Origin: Yersinia massiliensis CCUG 53443
GTDB taxonomy: Bacteria > Pseudomonadota > Gammaproteobacteria > Enterobacterales > Enterobacteriaceae
NCBI RefSeq assembly: GCF_000312485.1
Contig: NZ_HE997643.1
Span: 422,040 to 486,039 of the forward strand
Reading direction: 5' to 3'
DNA: 64,000 bases
Shown here piece after piece: positions 51,445 through 62,636 of the stretch. The position numbers and the translations under genes were made by a program. The notes under the pieces are model-generated. The model was not told the origin of the DNA and made no database searches. It saw nothing but the letters and a program-made list of their open reading frames with translations. How positions within the stretch are numbered: the stretch's first letter is position 1; each line of letters opens with the position of its first letter.

Positions 51445-52530
51445 ATGACACAGGTTTATAATTTTAGCGCTGGTCCAGCGATGCTACCGGTTGAAGTTTT
51501 ACGTCGTGCGGAACAAGAATTACGTAACTGGCATGGCCTTGGAACGTCGGTGATGGAAATTAGTCACCGCAGTAAAGAGTTTATACAGGTCGCTGAAGAG
51601 GCAGAAAAAGATCTGCGCGACCTGATGCAGATTCCGGCTAATTATAAAGTGTTATTCTGCCATGGTGGCGCGCGTGCGCAATTTGCCGCAGTACCACTGA
51701 ATCTGCTGGGCGACAGTAAAAGTGCTGATTATATTGACGGCGGATATTGGGCGCACAGTGCAGTAAAAGAAGCACAAAAATACTGCACACCGAATGTTAT
51801 CGATGTCACGACTCACGATAACGGCCTGACAGGTATTCAGCCCATGAAGCAATGGAAATTGAGTGGTAATGCAGCCTATGTGCATTACTGCCCGAATGAA
51901 ACTATTGACGGTGTGGCTATCAACGAAGAACCTGATTTCGGCGACAAAATTGTCGTTGCAGATTATTCCTCATCCATCCTTTCTCGCCCGATTGATGTCA
52001 GCCGCTATGGCGTCATTTATGCTGGTGCTCAGAAAAACATTGGTCCGGCAGGTCTGACGGTGGTGATCGTTCGTGACGATTTATTAGGTAAAGCTCGTAT
52101 AGAGTTACCGTCGATCCTTGATTATAAAGTGTTGGCTGAGAACGACTCGATGTTTAATACCCCACCGACCTTTGCTTGGTATCTCTCTGGCTTAGTCTTC
52201 AAATGGTTGAAAGAGCAGGGTGGTTTGGGTGCGATGGAAAAACGTAATCAGGCTAAGGCCGAGTTACTCTATGGCGCGATTGATAAGACGGGGTTCTACC
52301 GCAACCAAGTTGCGATTGCTAACCGTTCTTGGATGAATGTCCCCTTCCAAATGGCCGATGCTTCATTGGACAAAGTGTTCTTGAGTGAAGCTGAAGCACA
52401 AGGCTTGCAAGCGCTGAAAGGCCATCGTGTTGCAGGGGGGATGCGTGCCTCTATCTATAACGCCATGCCAATTGAAGGCGTTAAAGCATTAACAGATTTT
52501 ATGGCTGACTTTGAACGTCGCCATGGTTGA
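51445..52530 (+). CDS. serC: Phosphoserine aminotransferase
   Basis: A 361-residue class V PLP aminotransferase for serine and pyridoxine biosynthesis: 3-phosphohydroxypyruvate to phosphoserine. The N-terminus [19 protein letters not shown] is diagnostic. The Schiff-base lysine is K197 in [11 protein letters not shown]. The catalytic residues are in SHRSKEF and HGGARAQF. It is the first gene of the serC-aroA pair, conserved across enterics; the spacer contains a hairpin that may reduce expression of aroA. E. coli serC is Lrp-activated, and lrp lies in this window. Confidence 0.97.
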   Translation: MTQVYNFSAGPAMLPVEVLRRAEQELRNWHGLGTSVMEISHRSKEFIQVAEEAEKDLRDLMQIPANYKVLFCHGGARAQFAAVPLNLLGDSKSADYIDGGYWAHSAVKEAQKYCTPNVIDVTTHDNGLTGIQPMKQWKLSGNAAYVHYCPNETIDGVAINEEPDFGDKIVVADYSSSILSRPIDVSRYGVIYAGAQKNIGPAGLTVVIVRDDLLGKARIELPSILDYKVLAENDSMFNTPPTFAWYLSGLVFKWLKEQGGLGAMEKRNQAKAELLYGAIDKTGFYRNQVAIANRSWMNVPFQMADASLDKVFLSEAEAQGLQALKGHRVAGGMRASIYNAMPIEGVKALTDFMADFERRHG

Positions 52531-52604
52531 TCTCTCGGGGCGGATGTCAGCCTCAACGAATGTGTAATACCTTATTTTGATTGTTATTTAATCTGCCATA
52601 ACGA

Positions 52605-52630
52605 CAGCCCCGACCTATACGGGGCTGTTG
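52605..52630 (+). terminator. Attenuator-like hairpin between serC and aroA
   Basis: CAGCCCCG (52605-52612) pairs with CGGGGCTG (52620-52627), followed by TTG only. It is 74 bp past serC and 32 bp before aroA, so partial termination within the serC-aroA operon is likely. Confidence 0.65.
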
Positions 52631-52659
52631 ATCATTGAAGACTGGAGAGTGCTTTACCC

Positions 52660-53946
52660 ATGCTGGAATCCCTGACGTTACAACCCATTGCCCTGATTAA
52701 TGGCACCGTTAATTTACCCGGTTCTAAAAGTGTTTCTAACCGTGCACTTCTTCTGGCCGCGCTGGCCGAAGGGACAACCCAGCTCAATAACCTGTTAGAC
52801 AGTGATGACATTCGTCACATGCTCAATGCGCTGCAAGCACTGGGTGTCAATGTTCGCCTTTCTGCGGATCGCACCCGTTGCGAAGTTGATGGTGTCGGTG
52901 GCAAGTTAACCGCGAGTCAACCCTTGGAACTGTTTTTAGGGAATGCGGGAACGGCAATGCGACCATTAGCCGCTGCATTGTGCCTGGGCAATAACGATAT
53001 CGTACTCACTGGCGAACCCCGAATGAAAGAGCGGCCCATTGGTCATCTGGTTGATGCATTACGTCAAGGTGGTGCTCAGATAGATTATCTGGAGCAAGAA
53101 AACTACCCGCCACTGCGTCTACGTGGGGGCTTTCACGGCGGCAAACTGACAGTTGATGGCAGTGTTTCAAGCCAATTTTTGACCGCACTACTTATGACTG
53201 CACCATTGGCTGAACAGGACACGGATATTCAGATCCAAGGTGAACTGGTTTCTAAACCTTATATCGACATTACTCTGCATCTGATGAGTGCCTTTGGCGT
53301 GAAGGTTGAACATGAAAACTATCAGGTTTTCCATATTAAAGGCGGACAAACTTATCGTACGCCGGGCACTTATTTAGTTGAAGGTGATGCTTCTTCGGCC
53401 TCCTATTTCTTAGCCGCCGCCGCCATTAAAGGCGGTACAGTGCGCGTGACAGGTATTGGTAAGAAAAGTGTGCAGGGTGATACCAAATTCGCCGATGTGC
53501 TGGAAAAAATGGGCGCAAACGTGACTTGGGGTGACGACTATATTGAGTGTAGTCGTGGTGAGTTGCATGGCATTGATATGGACATGAACCATATCCCTGA
53601 TGCTGCGATGACAATCGCGACAACAGCGCTATTTGCCAAGGGCCCGACGATTATTCGTAATATCTATAACTGGCGAGTCAAAGAAACTGACCGTTTAACG
53701 GCGATGGCAACTGAACTGAGAAAAGTGGGCGCGCAAGTTGAAGAAGGTGACGACTTTATTCGCGTCGTGCCTCCCGTGCAGTTAACCACCGCAGAAATCG
53801 GTACGTATAATGACCACCGTATGGCGATGTGTTTCTCGCTGGTGGCGTTATCAGATATACCGATCACTATCCTTGACCCTAAATGTACCGCGAAAACGTT
53901 CCCCGATTATTTCGAACAGTTGGCCCGTTTGAGCCAGCTCGCCTAG
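52660..53946 (+). CDS. aroA: 3-phosphoshikimate 1-carboxyvinyltransferase (EPSP synthase)
   Basis: A 428-residue class I EPSP synthase, the sixth shikimate-pathway step. The start is [28 protein letters not shown] (Lys 23 contacts phosphoenolpyruvate). [16 protein letters not shown] (94-106) is the PEP/glyphosate region; G97 and P102 are the wild-type, sensitive residues. [19 protein letters not shown] and [13 protein letters not shown] follow. It provides precursors for chorismate, the substrate of the secreted mutase at 4283-4828. It is downstream of serC. Confidence 0.97.
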   Translation: MLESLTLQPIALINGTVNLPGSKSVSNRALLLAALAEGTTQLNNLLDSDDIRHMLNALQALGVNVRLSADRTRCEVDGVGGKLTASQPLELFLGNAGTAMRPLAAALCLGNNDIVLTGEPRMKERPIGHLVDALRQGGAQIDYLEQENYPPLRLRGGFHGGKLTVDGSVSSQFLTALLMTAPLAEQDTDIQIQGELVSKPYIDITLHLMSAFGVKVEHENYQVFHIKGGQTYRTPGTYLVEGDASSASYFLAAAAIKGGTVRVTGIGKKSVQGDTKFADVLEKMGANVTWGDDYIECSRGELHGIDMDMNHIPDAAMTIATTALFAKGPTIIRNIYNWRVKETDRLTAMATELRKVGAQVEEGDDFIRVVPPVQLTTAEIGTYNDHRMAMCFSLVALSDIPITILDPKCTAKTFPDYFEQLARLSQLA

Positions 53947-54235
53947 CCATAGATTATCTGTTTAATCAGTCTGATGATGGGCACCACTGGGTGCTCATCT
54001 TTTAGGTGAGAGAGGTGGCTCATACCCAATGATCACCCACCACTTCCATTAATAATAAAAATTTTTTCTGGCGAACCTTCCCATCTCTTCTACACTCCTG
54101 CCACTACCATGGTCTTATTTTCAGCAAGTAAACCACGGTGGGGTAACAGTTCACATCGATGCGGCGTATAATGTTGCTCCTGTGTTTGCCCGATGGGGTA
54201 GACAAGAGGTTTTGCCTACCGTAAAGGAGAGAGAA

Positions 54236-54928
54236 ATGGCGGCGATAGCCCCGGTGATTACCGTTGATGGGCCTAGTGGTGCAGGTAAAGGCACGCTTTG
54301 CAAAGCACTGGCTGAATCGTTGGACTGGCGTTTGCTAGATTCTGGTGCGATTTACCGTGTTTTAGCTTTAGCGGCACTGCATCATCAGGTTGATATCAAC
54401 ACCGAAGAGGCATTGGTTCCACTTGCCGCACATCTCGATGTTCGCTTTGTCTCGCAAAATGGGCAGCTAAAAGTCATTTTAGAAGGTGAGGATGTCAGCA
54501 ACGAGATCCGTACCGAAACAGTAGGAAACACGGCCTCTCAGGCGGCGGCTTTTCCGCGGGTCCGAGAGGCGTTATTGCGCCGCCAGCGGGCATTTCGTGA
54601 AGCGCCCGGTCTAATTGCTGATGGCCGCGATATGGGAACAGTAGTCTTTCCTGATGCGCCGGTAAAAATATTTCTTGATGCAAGTTCGCAAGAACGCGCA
54701 CATCGACGTATGCTACAGTTGCAGGAAAAGGGGTTTAATGTTAACTTTGAACGTCTTTTGTCCGAGATACAGGAGCGAGATGATCGCGATCGTAATCGGT
54801 CTATTGCGCCTTTAGTCCCTGCTGCAGATGCATTAGTACTGGATTCTACCAGTATGTCTATCGAGCAAGTGATTGAACAGGCGCTGGCTTATGCCCAACG
54901 AATTCTTGCATTGCCGTTAAAAAAATAA
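54236..54928 (+). CDS. cmk: Cytidylate kinase
   Basis: A 230-residue nucleoside monophosphate kinase phosphorylating CMP and dCMP. The P-loop GPSGAGKGT is at residues 12-20, the CMP-binding part includes LLDSGAIYR and [13 protein letters not shown], and [25 protein letters not shown] holds the aspartates. The frame opens 18 codons earlier, but ATG 54236 follows AAAGGAG ideally and gives the family length. It is upstream of rpsA, as in E. coli. Confidence 0.96.
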   Translation: MAAIAPVITVDGPSGAGKGTLCKALAESLDWRLLDSGAIYRVLALAALHHQVDINTEEALVPLAAHLDVRFVSQNGQLKVILEGEDVSNEIRTETVGNTASQAAAFPRVREALLRRQRAFREAPGLIADGRDMGTVVFPDAPVKIFLDASSQERAHRRMLQLQEKGFNVNFERLLSEIQERDDRDRNRSIAPLVPAADALVLDSTSMSIEQVIEQALAYAQRILALPLKK

Positions 54929-55097
54929 CGTCAATGCAGTTAAAACTGAGCTCTCAATAATGTATTTTTTAATTAAAATTATTCTTGATGAGCACTTGAA
55001 ACCTTGCTGCAAGGATATGTGGCGAGGCATGTGAAACAACCCCATCCGGCGGGATGCTAGATGGACGTTAAACTTAAGAATCCTGAAGATCATAAAC
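54929..55097 (+). promoter_or_regulatory. rpsA leader with hairpins (S1 autoregulation)
   Basis: This 169-bp leader contains hairpins CCTTG-CTG-CAAGG (55002-55014) and CATCC-GGCG-GGATG (55043-55056), and only a weak purine stretch before the ATG. E. coli rpsA has a similar structured, Shine-Dalgarno-poor leader to which S1 binds to repress its own translation. The E. coli parallel is from recalled knowledge. Confidence 0.6.
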
Positions 55098-56771
55098 ATG
55101 ACAGAATCTTTTGCTCAACTCTTTGAAGAATCCCTGAAAACAATTGAAACACGTCCGGGCTCTATCGTCCGTGGTGTTGTTGTTTCTATCGATAAAGATA
55201 TCGTACTGGTTGACGCCGGTCTGAAATCTGAGTCAGCAATTCCAGCAGAACAGTTCAAGAACGCGCAAGGCGAACTGGAAATTCAAGTCGGCGATGAAGT
55301 TGACGTTGCACTGGACGCTGTTGAAGACGGCTTCGGTGAAACTCTGCTGTCCCGTGAGAAAGCTAAGCGTCACGAAGCATGGCTGATGCTGGAAAAGGCT
55401 TACGAAGAAGCTGCAACCGTTACTGGTGTGATCAACGGCAAAGTGAAGGGCGGCTTTACAGTCGAACTGAACGGTATCCGTGCGTTCCTGCCTGGTTCAC
55501 TGGTTGATGTGCGCCCAGTTCGCGATACTCTGCATCTGGAAGGCAAAGAGCTTGAGTTCAAAGTCATCAAGCTGGATCAGAAACGCAACAACGTCGTTGT
55601 TTCTCGTCGTGCAGTTATCGAATCTGAGAACAGCGCTGAGCGTGATCAATTGCTGGAAAACCTGCAAGAAGGCATGGAAGTTAAGGGTATCGTTAAGAAC
55701 CTGACTGACTACGGTGCATTCGTTGATCTGGGTGGCGTTGATGGCTTGCTGCACATTACTGACATGGCTTGGAAACGTGTTAAACACCCAAGCGAAATCG
55801 TCAATGTGGGCGACGAAATCACTGTTAAAGTTCTGAAATTCGACCGCGAACGTACTCGTGTATCCCTTGGCTTGAAACAGCTGGGCGAAGATCCATGGGT
55901 TGCTATCGCTAAACGTTACCCAGAAAGCACTAAGCTGACTGGTCGTGTTACTAACCTGACTGATTACGGCTGCTTCGTTGAAATCGAAGAAGGCGTTGAA
56001 GGTCTGGTACACGTTTCAGAAATGGATTGGACCAACAAAAACATTCACCCGTCTAAAGTTGTTAACGTTGGCGACGTAGTGGAAGTTATGGTTCTGGACA
56101 TCGATGAAGAACGTCGTCGTATCTCTCTGGGCCTGAAACAGTGCAAATCTAACCCATGGCAGCTGTTTGCAGAAACCCACAACAAAAACGACCGCGTTGA
56201 AGGTAAAATCAAGTCTATCACTGACTTCGGTATCTTCATCGGCCTGGACGGCGGCATCGACGGCCTGGTTCACCTGTCTGATATCTCCTGGAACGTTGCA
56301 GGCGAAGAAGCAGTTCGTGAATACAAGAAAGGCGACGAAATCGCAGCTGTTGTTCTGCAAGTTGACGCAGAACGTGAGCGCATCTCCTTGGGCGTGAAAC
56401 AACTAGCAGAAGATCCGTTCAATAACTACCTGTCTGTTAACAAGAAAGGTGCTATTGTTACTGGTAAAGTCACTGCAGTTGACGCAAAAGGTGCTACAGT
56501 TGAATTGGCTGGCGGCGTAGAAGGTTATCTGCGTGCTTCCGAAGCAACTCGCGACCGCGTTGAAGATGCAACGTTAGTTCTGAACGTAGGTGATGAAGTT
56601 GAAGCCAAATATACTGGCGTTGACCGTAAAAACCGCGTAATCAGCCTGTCTGTTCGTGCTAAAGACGAAGCTGATGAGAAAGATGCTATTGCTACAGTTA
56701 ACAACAAGCCAGAAGAAGGCAACTTCTCTAGCGCAATGGCTGAAGCGTTCAAAGCTGCAAAAGGCGAGTAA
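55098..56771 (+). CDS. rpsA: 30S ribosomal protein S1
   Basis: A 557-residue mRNA-binding ribosomal protein. Six S1/OB domains are visible as repeats of the type [36 protein letters not shown] and [16 protein letters not shown]. The first two bind the ribosome and the rest bind mRNA. Codon use is strongly optimised (many CTG, GGT, GAA, CGT), as expected for a highly expressed gene. It is co-transcribed with cmk, at least partly, and followed 60 bp on by ihfB. Confidence 0.98.
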   Translation: MTESFAQLFEESLKTIETRPGSIVRGVVVSIDKDIVLVDAGLKSESAIPAEQFKNAQGELEIQVGDEVDVALDAVEDGFGETLLSREKAKRHEAWLMLEKAYEEAATVTGVINGKVKGGFTVELNGIRAFLPGSLVDVRPVRDTLHLEGKELEFKVIKLDQKRNNVVVSRRAVIESENSAERDQLLENLQEGMEVKGIVKNLTDYGAFVDLGGVDGLLHITDMAWKRVKHPSEIVNVGDEITVKVLKFDRERTRVSLGLKQLGEDPWVAIAKRYPESTKLTGRVTNLTDYGCFVEIEEGVEGLVHVSEMDWTNKNIHPSKVVNVGDVVEVMVLDIDEERRRISLGLKQCKSNPWQLFAETHNKNDRVEGKIKSITDFGIFIGLDGGIDGLVHLSDISWNVAGEEAVREYKKGDEIAAVVLQVDAERERISLGVKQLAEDPFNNYLSVNKKGAIVTGKVTAVDAKGATVELAGGVEGYLRASEATRDRVEDATLVLNVGDEVEAKYTGVDRKNRVISLSVRAKDEADEKDAIATVNNKPEEGNFSSAMAEAFKAAKGE

Positions 56772-56777
56772 TAACGG

Positions 56778-56796
56778 GGGGCGTTCTTTACGCCCC
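56778..56796 (+). terminator. Weak hairpin between rpsA and ihfB
   Basis: GGGGCG (56778-56783) pairs with CGCCCC (56791-56796), just past the rpsA stop. There is no T run, so it may stop some polymerases or protect the rpsA 3' end while allowing ihfB read-through. Confidence 0.45.
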
Positions 56797-56831
56797 TATA
56801 CGGTAGTTTAGCTGCAAAGCTTGGAGGTAAT

Positions 56832-57116
56832 ATGACCAAGTCTGAACTTATTGAAAGACTTGCTGGCCAGCACTCTCATGTACCGGCTAAGGCCGTTGAG
56901 GATGCAGTGAAAGAAATGCTTGAACATATGGCTGGAACATTAGCTGAAGGTGAGCGCATTGAGATCCGAGGATTTGGCAGTTTTTCTCTTCACTACCGTG
57001 CTCCGCGTGTTGGCCGTAATCCGAAGACTGGCGCTAAAGTTGAGTTGGAAGGTAAATACGTTCCACACTTTAAGCCAGGTAAAGAATTGCGTGATCGCGC
57101 TAATATCTACGGCTAA
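56832..57116 (+). CDS. ihfB: Integration host factor beta subunit
   Basis: A 94-residue DNA-bending HU/IHF family protein that pairs with IhfA. The start [18 protein letters not shown] and the DNA-arm region [45 protein letters not shown] are those of IhfB; the intercalating Pro is in RNPKTG. A ribosome binding site (TTGGAGG) precedes it. A strong terminator follows. Confidence 0.97.
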   Translation: MTKSELIERLAGQHSHVPAKAVEDAVKEMLEHMAGTLAEGERIEIRGFGSFSLHYRAPRVGRNPKTGAKVELEGKYVPHFKPGKELRDRANIYG

Positions 57117-57537
57117 GTTGTTTACAACTTTCCGCGTTATTATGTGTGCCTAAAGATCTAGGTATACACGCTGATAATAAACGGTGCCTCTAATGGCACC
57201 GTTTTTCTTTTTCCTCTTCTCCATTTTTTCCCTCTATTTTCATCCACAATCCCTCTAGGTCTTCACCCCTCATATTTAGCATTTCGTCTTAGCTGAATTT
57301 TTCACTTTTAAGAGAGGTTTCGCATTTCTTTAACTGATTATGTAATAGGGCAAAACAGTCCGCGAACTGACTCTGAACTCGCATGTTTTGTGCTGGCAGC
57401 ATGACTCAACAACATAGAAAATCGATTTTTCTTAGCGCAATGAACGGATGGCATGAGGCTATCTGGTTATCGACAACGGACGGTCTGTTATTACTCTTAA
57501 AATCGATCAGGTTGCGGCAGCCATTGTCGTTGGCCTA
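57117..57537. other. ihfB-comEC intergenic region
   Basis: A 421-bp region. It contains the ihfB terminator (57179-57211), a pyrimidine-rich stretch (57205-57300) and the unresolved upstream start of comEC (from 57457). The 63-residue frame at 57383-57574 overlaps the comEC N-terminus in another frame and is not recognised as a gene. Confidence 0.5.
57179..57211 (+). terminator. Terminator after ihfB
   Basis: A 10-bp stem, AAACGGTGCC with GGCACCGTTT, around a 6-nt loop, continued by TTCTTTTTC. A classic intrinsic terminator, 62 bp past the ihfB stop. Confidence 0.92.
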
Positions 57538-59766
57538 TTGCCCCTTATTTTTCTACCGCAATTGCCAGATATAAGTAGCATGCATCTGTTGCTGGGATTG
57601 GTGTTGCTGTTAGGGATAAGCCGAAATAAGTATTGCCGATGTTTGGCCGTCGTCGTGATCTGCTTTGTGTGGGGAAGTTGGCACGGAAATAAGATGTTGG
57701 CGCAAATTGAAGCATTAACACAAGGTGAACAGCAGATAATCGCGACGATAAAAAGCCCACGTCTGGCTTGGGCCGAAGAGAGGAAAGTCCTACTGGCGAT
57801 TCAGGAAGTCAATGGGCAACGAATATTTCCCCCTATTGCGGTATCGGTACATTGGCCAGCAGCACTGAGGCCTTACTGTGCAGGGCAGCTATGGATGCTG
57901 AATATTAGGATGCGGGCTGTTCACAGCATACTCAATGAAGGTGGATTTGATAGCCAACGCAGCGCGATAGCGAATCGTAGTCCATTACAAGGCAAGGTCA
58001 TAAAGGCCGAGCTAATTGATGCACGATGCCATCTGCGCCAACAAGCCATTAGTCTCATTGAGCGGCAGCTTATGCCCTATGACCAACGACAAACGTTGTT
58101 GGCGCTCGCTTTCGGCGAGAGGAAGCAACTAGATACATCACTGTGGGCGCTTTTGCGTGATACTGGCACTGCGCATCTGATGGCCATATCAGGATTGCAT
58201 ATTGCGCTAGCAGCTTTATTTGGCGGCATATTCGCGCGAGGAGTCCAATTCTTATTACCTGTTAGGTGGATAACTCCTTTGTTTCCACTGCTAATAGGTT
58301 GGTTGGTCGCAATGACTTATGTTTGGCTTGCGGGCGCGAACCCACCAGCCGTGAGGGCCGCAATAGCATTAACGTTATGGCTACTGCTGCGGTTGTTCAG
58401 CATCGCGTGTAGTACAGGGCAAGTATGGCTATGGGGACTCGCACTCATTCTATTATGTGACCCACTCGCTGTACTCTCAGACAGTTTTTGGCTCTCCTGT
58501 TTCGCGGTTCTTAGTTTGATATGTTGGTATCACTGGGTGCCTGTCTCCAATCGTTTTCGCGTCGGTTGGAAGAGGGCGATCATTCGAGGTTTGCATTTGC
58601 AAGTTGGCATGATGTTGCTGTTGATGCCATTACAAATCGGCTTGTTTCACGGTGTTAGCTTGTTTTCGATACCCGCAAACCTCTGGGCTGTACCTATCGT
58701 TTCGTTACTCACCGTGCCTTGTGTGTTATTGGCCCTCGCATTCACACTACTTCCTACCGTAGCAGGCCTATTTTGGCTTCTGGCTGACATATCACTTACT
58801 GTCGTCCTGATGCCGCTCAGCCAACTGAGCGTAGGTTGGTTACATACGGGGGCAACATCCGTTGCTCTTGGCTATGGTGGCTGGTTAGCGCTGCTTATTT
58901 GGCGTTTTCAGTGGTGGCGCAGTTACCCTATTGGGGTCATGGTGTTATGTGTCAATTTGGCATTATTTAGCCAGCGGCGTGACGAGTATCGCTGGCGCGT
59001 AGATATGCTGGATGTTGGTCATGGTTTGGCGATGGTTATTGAACGCGAGGGGAAAGCGATTATCTACGATACCGGTAATCGTTGGCACTCAGGAAGTATG
59101 GCCTCGGCGGTTATCCTTCCTTATTTGCGATGGCGGGGGATTACTGTTGAGCAGATTATTCTCAGCCATGACCATCAGGACCATACAGGAGGCTTAGTTG
59201 AGCTTCAAGCTGCCTTTCCAAAGGCGAAAGTGCGGGCCCCTTACCCTGTTTCTGTAAACAGCTTGCCCTGTAAACAGGGCGTAAAGTGGCAGTGGCAGGG
59301 GTTAGATTTTGAGGTTTTATGGCCAGCAAAACAGATTATTAATGCACAAAATGATGACTCATGTGTCATTCGCATTAACGACGCTAAGTACAGTTTGTTA
59401 TTAACCGGTGACCTCGAAACGCACGGAGAGCTGAAATTAGTGAAGAATTTTCGTGCTAAATTAGCCTCTACACTATTGCAAGTGCCACATCACGGTAGTA
59501 ATTCGTCTTCAACTGCGCCTTTTTTGCGCACAGTGAAGCCCGAATTGGCATTTGCGTCTGCTGCACGCTATAACCAATGGCACTTACCCACAAAAAAAGT
59601 CATTAATCGCTATCGAAAAAATAACATTGTTTGGCGTGACACTGCAGTCTCAGGTCAGGTAAGTGTCTATTTTTACGAGGATAATTGGAAAGTGAAAGGT
59701 TATCGTGAACAATTAATGCCACGTTGGTATCACCAGCGGTTTGGTGTTGGGGGTCATAATGAGTAG
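57538..59766 (+). CDS. ycaI: ComEC/Rec2 (YcaI) family DNA-uptake channel protein
   Basis: A protein of 742 residues or more, with a polytopic membrane domain (GTAHLMAISGLHIALAALF and about ten helices) and a C-terminal metallo-beta-lactamase fold. The fold shows LDVGHGLAMVIE and the motif H544-D-H546-Q-D548-H549. ComEC carries single-stranded DNA across the inner membrane in competent bacteria; in E. coli YcaI needs special conditions to act. The start is uncertain: the open frame runs back to 57457 without ATG or GTG. Residues encoded from about 57496 (LKIDQVAAIVVGLLPLIFLPQLPD) align with the E. coli N-terminus, so the true start is probably upstream of this TTG. Confidence 0.85.
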   Translation: MPLIFLPQLPDISSMHLLLGLVLLLGISRNKYCRCLAVVVICFVWGSWHGNKMLAQIEALTQGEQQIIATIKSPRLAWAEERKVLLAIQEVNGQRIFPPIAVSVHWPAALRPYCAGQLWMLNIRMRAVHSILNEGGFDSQRSAIANRSPLQGKVIKAELIDARCHLRQQAISLIERQLMPYDQRQTLLALAFGERKQLDTSLWALLRDTGTAHLMAISGLHIALAALFGGIFARGVQFLLPVRWITPLFPLLIGWLVAMTYVWLAGANPPAVRAAIALTLWLLLRLFSIACSTGQVWLWGLALILLCDPLAVLSDSFWLSCFAVLSLICWYHWVPVSNRFRVGWKRAIIRGLHLQVGMMLLLMPLQIGLFHGVSLFSIPANLWAVPIVSLLTVPCVLLALAFTLLPTVAGLFWLLADISLTVVLMPLSQLSVGWLHTGATSVALGYGGWLALLIWRFQWWRSYPIGVMVLCVNLALFSQRRDEYRWRVDMLDVGHGLAMVIEREGKAIIYDTGNRWHSGSMASAVILPYLRWRGITVEQIILSHDHQDHTGGLVELQAAFPKAKVRAPYPVSVNSLPCKQGVKWQWQGLDFEVLWPAKQIINAQNDDSCVIRINDAKYSLLLTGDLETHGELKLVKNFRAKLASTLLQVPHHGSNSSSTAPFLRTVKPELAFASAARYNQWHLPTKKVINRYRKNNIVWRDTAVSGQVSVYFYEDNWKVKGYREQLMPRWYHQRFGVGGHNE

Positions 59767-59804
59767 AATAGGCCGCTATTTCTTCTGGTGCTGGTAATTG
59801 CATA

Positions 59805-61550
59805 ATGAATGATAAAGATCTATCCACTTGGCAGACGTTCCGTCGCCTATGGCCAACGATCACTCCTTATAAGACAGGTCTTGTTGTGGCGGCGATTGCA
59901 TTAATTCTTAATGCTGCCAGCGACACATTTATGCTGTCGTTGCTAAAACCATTACTAGACGATGGATTTGGGCATGCTGATAGCTCAATTTTAAAATGGA
60001 TGCCGCTGGCCGTTATCGGTTTGATGGTGGTGCGTGGACTGACCGGTTTTATCTCTAGCTATTGTATTTCATGGGTGTCGGGCAAAGTGGTGATGCATAT
60101 TCGTCGCCGACTGTTTAGCCACATGATGGGCATGCCGGTATCTTTCTTTGATCAGCAATCAACGGGTACGTTGTTATCACGTATTACCTATGACTCCGAA
60201 CAAGTCGCTGCGTCATCTTCTAGTGCACTCGTCACTGTGGTGCGTGAAGGTGCCTCGATCATCGGCCTGTTCATTATGATGTTTTATTACAGCTGGCAGT
60301 TGTCAGTCATTTTAATCGTCATCGCCCCGATTGTTTCAATCTCTATCCGAGTGGTTTCTAAGCGTTTTCGTAATATCAGTAAGAATATGCAAAGCACCAT
60401 GGGGGAGGTGACCACCAGTGCTGAGCAAATGCTGAAAGGGCATAAAGAAGTATTGATATTTGGCGGACAAAAAGTTGAAACTGAGCGCTTCGAAACGGTG
60501 AGTAACCGTATGCGGCAGCAAGGTATGAAACTGGTTTCTGCTTCTTCTATTTCTGACCCGATCATACAACTGATAGCCTCTTTTGCTTTAGCGTTTGTGT
60601 TGTATGCGGCAAGTTTCCCAAGTGTCATGGAAACCCTCACCGCAGGGACAATCACCGTTGTGTTCTCAGCAATGATTGCATTGATGCGCCCTTTAAAGTC
60701 CCTTACTAATGTGAATGCTCAGTTCCAACGTGGGATGGCTGCTTGCCAAACGCTCTTCACTATTTTGGATTTAGAGCAGGAAAAAGACGAAGGCAAGCTG
60801 GAGGTTGAAAGAGCAAAAGGTGAAATCGAATTCAATCATGTGACATTTTATTATCCAGGCAAAGATACCCCAGCACTGAATGACATCAATGTGCACATTG
60901 AAGCGGGTAAAACCGTGGCATTGGTTGGGCGCTCTGGTTCGGGCAAATCGACTATCGCCAATTTGCTCACTCGTTTCTATGATGTCAGTGAAGGCAGTAT
61001 TTTGTTAGATGGACATGATCTACGCGAATACCGGTTGGGCGCTCTGCGTAATCAAGTGGCGTTGGTATCGCAAAACGTTCATCTGTTCAATGACACCGTG
61101 GCCAATAATATTGCCTATGCGCGCGATGATCAGTACACCCGCGCTGAAATTGAAGAAGCTGCTCGCATGGCATATGCGATGGACTTTATCAATAAGATGG
61201 AGAATGGGTTAGATACTGTTATTGGTGAAAATGGTGTGATGCTGTCCGGTGGTCAGCGCCAACGTATCGCTATCGCGCGAGCGCTATTGCGTGATTGCCC
61301 TATTTTGATTTTGGATGAAGCGACCTCAGCGCTGGATACCGAGTCCGAAAGGGCCATTCAAGCCGCTTTGGATGAGTTACAGAAAGATCGTACGTCAATA
61401 GTGATTGCTCATCGCCTCTCTACTATTGAAAAAGCGGATGAAATCCTAGTCATCGAAGATGGGTGCATTGTCGAACGTGGTGTACATGCTGAATTGTTGG
61501 CGAAACAGGGCGCATATGCTCAACTTAACCGTATACAGTTCGGCCAATGA
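59805..61550 (+). CDS. msbA: MsbA, lipid A flippase
   Basis: A 581-residue ABC half-transporter that works as a homodimer to flip core-lipid A across the inner membrane. Membrane domain: six helices ([23 protein letters not shown] onward), with [21 protein letters not shown]. ATPase: Walker [10 protein letters not shown] at 375-383, signature [16 protein letters not shown], Walker [13 protein letters not shown] and the switch histidine in IAHRLSTIE. It is followed by lpxK with a 4-bp overlap, the conserved lipid A pair. Confidence 0.97.
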   Translation: MNDKDLSTWQTFRRLWPTITPYKTGLVVAAIALILNAASDTFMLSLLKPLLDDGFGHADSSILKWMPLAVIGLMVVRGLTGFISSYCISWVSGKVVMHIRRRLFSHMMGMPVSFFDQQSTGTLLSRITYDSEQVAASSSSALVTVVREGASIIGLFIMMFYYSWQLSVILIVIAPIVSISIRVVSKRFRNISKNMQSTMGEVTTSAEQMLKGHKEVLIFGGQKVETERFETVSNRMRQQGMKLVSASSISDPIIQLIASFALAFVLYAASFPSVMETLTAGTITVVFSAMIALMRPLKSLTNVNAQFQRGMAACQTLFTILDLEQEKDEGKLEVERAKGEIEFNHVTFYYPGKDTPALNDINVHIEAGKTVALVGRSGSGKSTIANLLTRFYDVSEGSILLDGHDLREYRLGALRNQVALVSQNVHLFNDTVANNIAYARDDQYTRAEIEEAARMAYAMDFINKMENGLDTVIGENGVMLSGGQRQRIAIARALLRDCPILILDEATSALDTESERAIQAALDELQKDRTSIVIAHRLSTIEKADEILVIEDGCIVERGVHAELLAKQGAYAQLNRIQFGQ

Positions 61551-62533
61551 TTGAGCGTATCTGGTCCGGACAGTCTCGGCTATATTTGCTGCTGTTACCA
61601 TTTTCTTGGTTATATGGCGCAATAACTTGGTTTATCCGGACCAGCTACCACTTAGGTCTGCGAAAGTCATGGCGCTCGCCAGTGCCAGTTGTCATTGTTG
61701 GCAACCTTACTGCGGGCGGCAATGGTAAAACACCCGTTGTTATCTGGTTGGTTGAGCAACTACAACAACGGGGCTATCGCGTCGGGGTTGTCTCTCGTGG
61801 TTACGGTGGCAAGTCGTCGGTTTACCCGCTACGGCTAACTCATGACACTACAACGGTGCAAGCTGGAGATGAGCCGGTTTTGATTTTTCAGCGCACGGGG
61901 GCACCCGTTGCTGTCTCACCAAAACGTGCTGAGGCTATCAAGGCCTTACTGGCCTCTCATACGCTGGATTTCATTATCACAGACGACGGCTTACAACATT
62001 ACGCACTAAAGCGTGATTTTGAGTTGGTGGTCATTGATGGTGTGCGCCGATTTGGCAACGGTTGGTGGCTACCTGCTGGCCCGATGCGTGAACGAGCGGC
62101 GCGATTGCGTTCAGTCGATGCGGTTATCACCAATGGTGGTGTTGCTGCCGCGGCAGAGATCCCAATGCAACTGGTTGCTCGGGATGCGGTTAATCTGGTC
62201 ACTGGTGAGCGTCAGTCTGTATTACAGCTACAGCATGTGGTTGCGATGGCAGGTATTGGCCATCCGCCCCGCTTTTTTGCCACACTCAGTCTCTTGGGTG
62301 TTGAGTCTAAAAATGAATACGCTTTTGCTGACCATCAGGATTATTCATTGGCACAACTTGCGCCACTGACGACAGGCCCGCAAATTTTATTAATGACTGA
62401 AAAAGATGCCGTCAAGTGCCGAGCTTTCGCTCAGCCTAATTGGTGGTATTTGCCAGTCGATGCACAATTACCACCAGATCAGGCGGAGCCGCTGCTGTCA
62501 AAAATTCAGGCTTTAGCCCAACATCCAAAATAG
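61547..62533 (+). CDS. lpxK: Tetraacyldisaccharide 4'-kinase
   Basis: A 328-residue membrane-associated kinase adding the 4'-phosphate in lipid A synthesis. The P-loop is [11 protein letters not shown] at residues 52-62; [10 protein letters not shown] and [22 protein letters not shown] are family blocks with the catalytic D-D pair. An N-terminal hydrophobic helix (about 10-30) anchors it to the inner membrane. The start overlaps msbA by 4 bp, so translation is coupled. In E. coli ycaQ follows lpxK; here the next gene (62637) is unrelated and on the other strand. Confidence 0.96.
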   Translation: MIERIWSGQSRLYLLLLPFSWLYGAITWFIRTSYHLGLRKSWRSPVPVVIVGNLTAGGNGKTPVVIWLVEQLQQRGYRVGVVSRGYGGKSSVYPLRLTHDTTTVQAGDEPVLIFQRTGAPVAVSPKRAEAIKALLASHTLDFIITDDGLQHYALKRDFELVVIDGVRRFGNGWWLPAGPMRERAARLRSVDAVITNGGVAAAAEIPMQLVARDAVNLVTGERQSVLQLQHVVAMAGIGHPPRFFATLSLLGVESKNEYAFADHQDYSLAQLAPLTTGPQILLMTEKDAVKCRAFAQPNWWYLPVDAQLPPDQAEPLLSKIQALAQHPK

Positions 62534-62636
62534 CCCTACGAAATATATTCATGACGAAATGTATTTATGGCCTATATTTAGGGCAAATATTTTGGGTAAA
62601 TACTCAATCGAACCATTCAGTCGCATACATTCAATT

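Noticed and set aside
57383-57574. 63-residue ORF upstream of comEC
   Set aside because: It overlaps the region homologous to the ComEC N-terminus in another frame and resembles no known protein.
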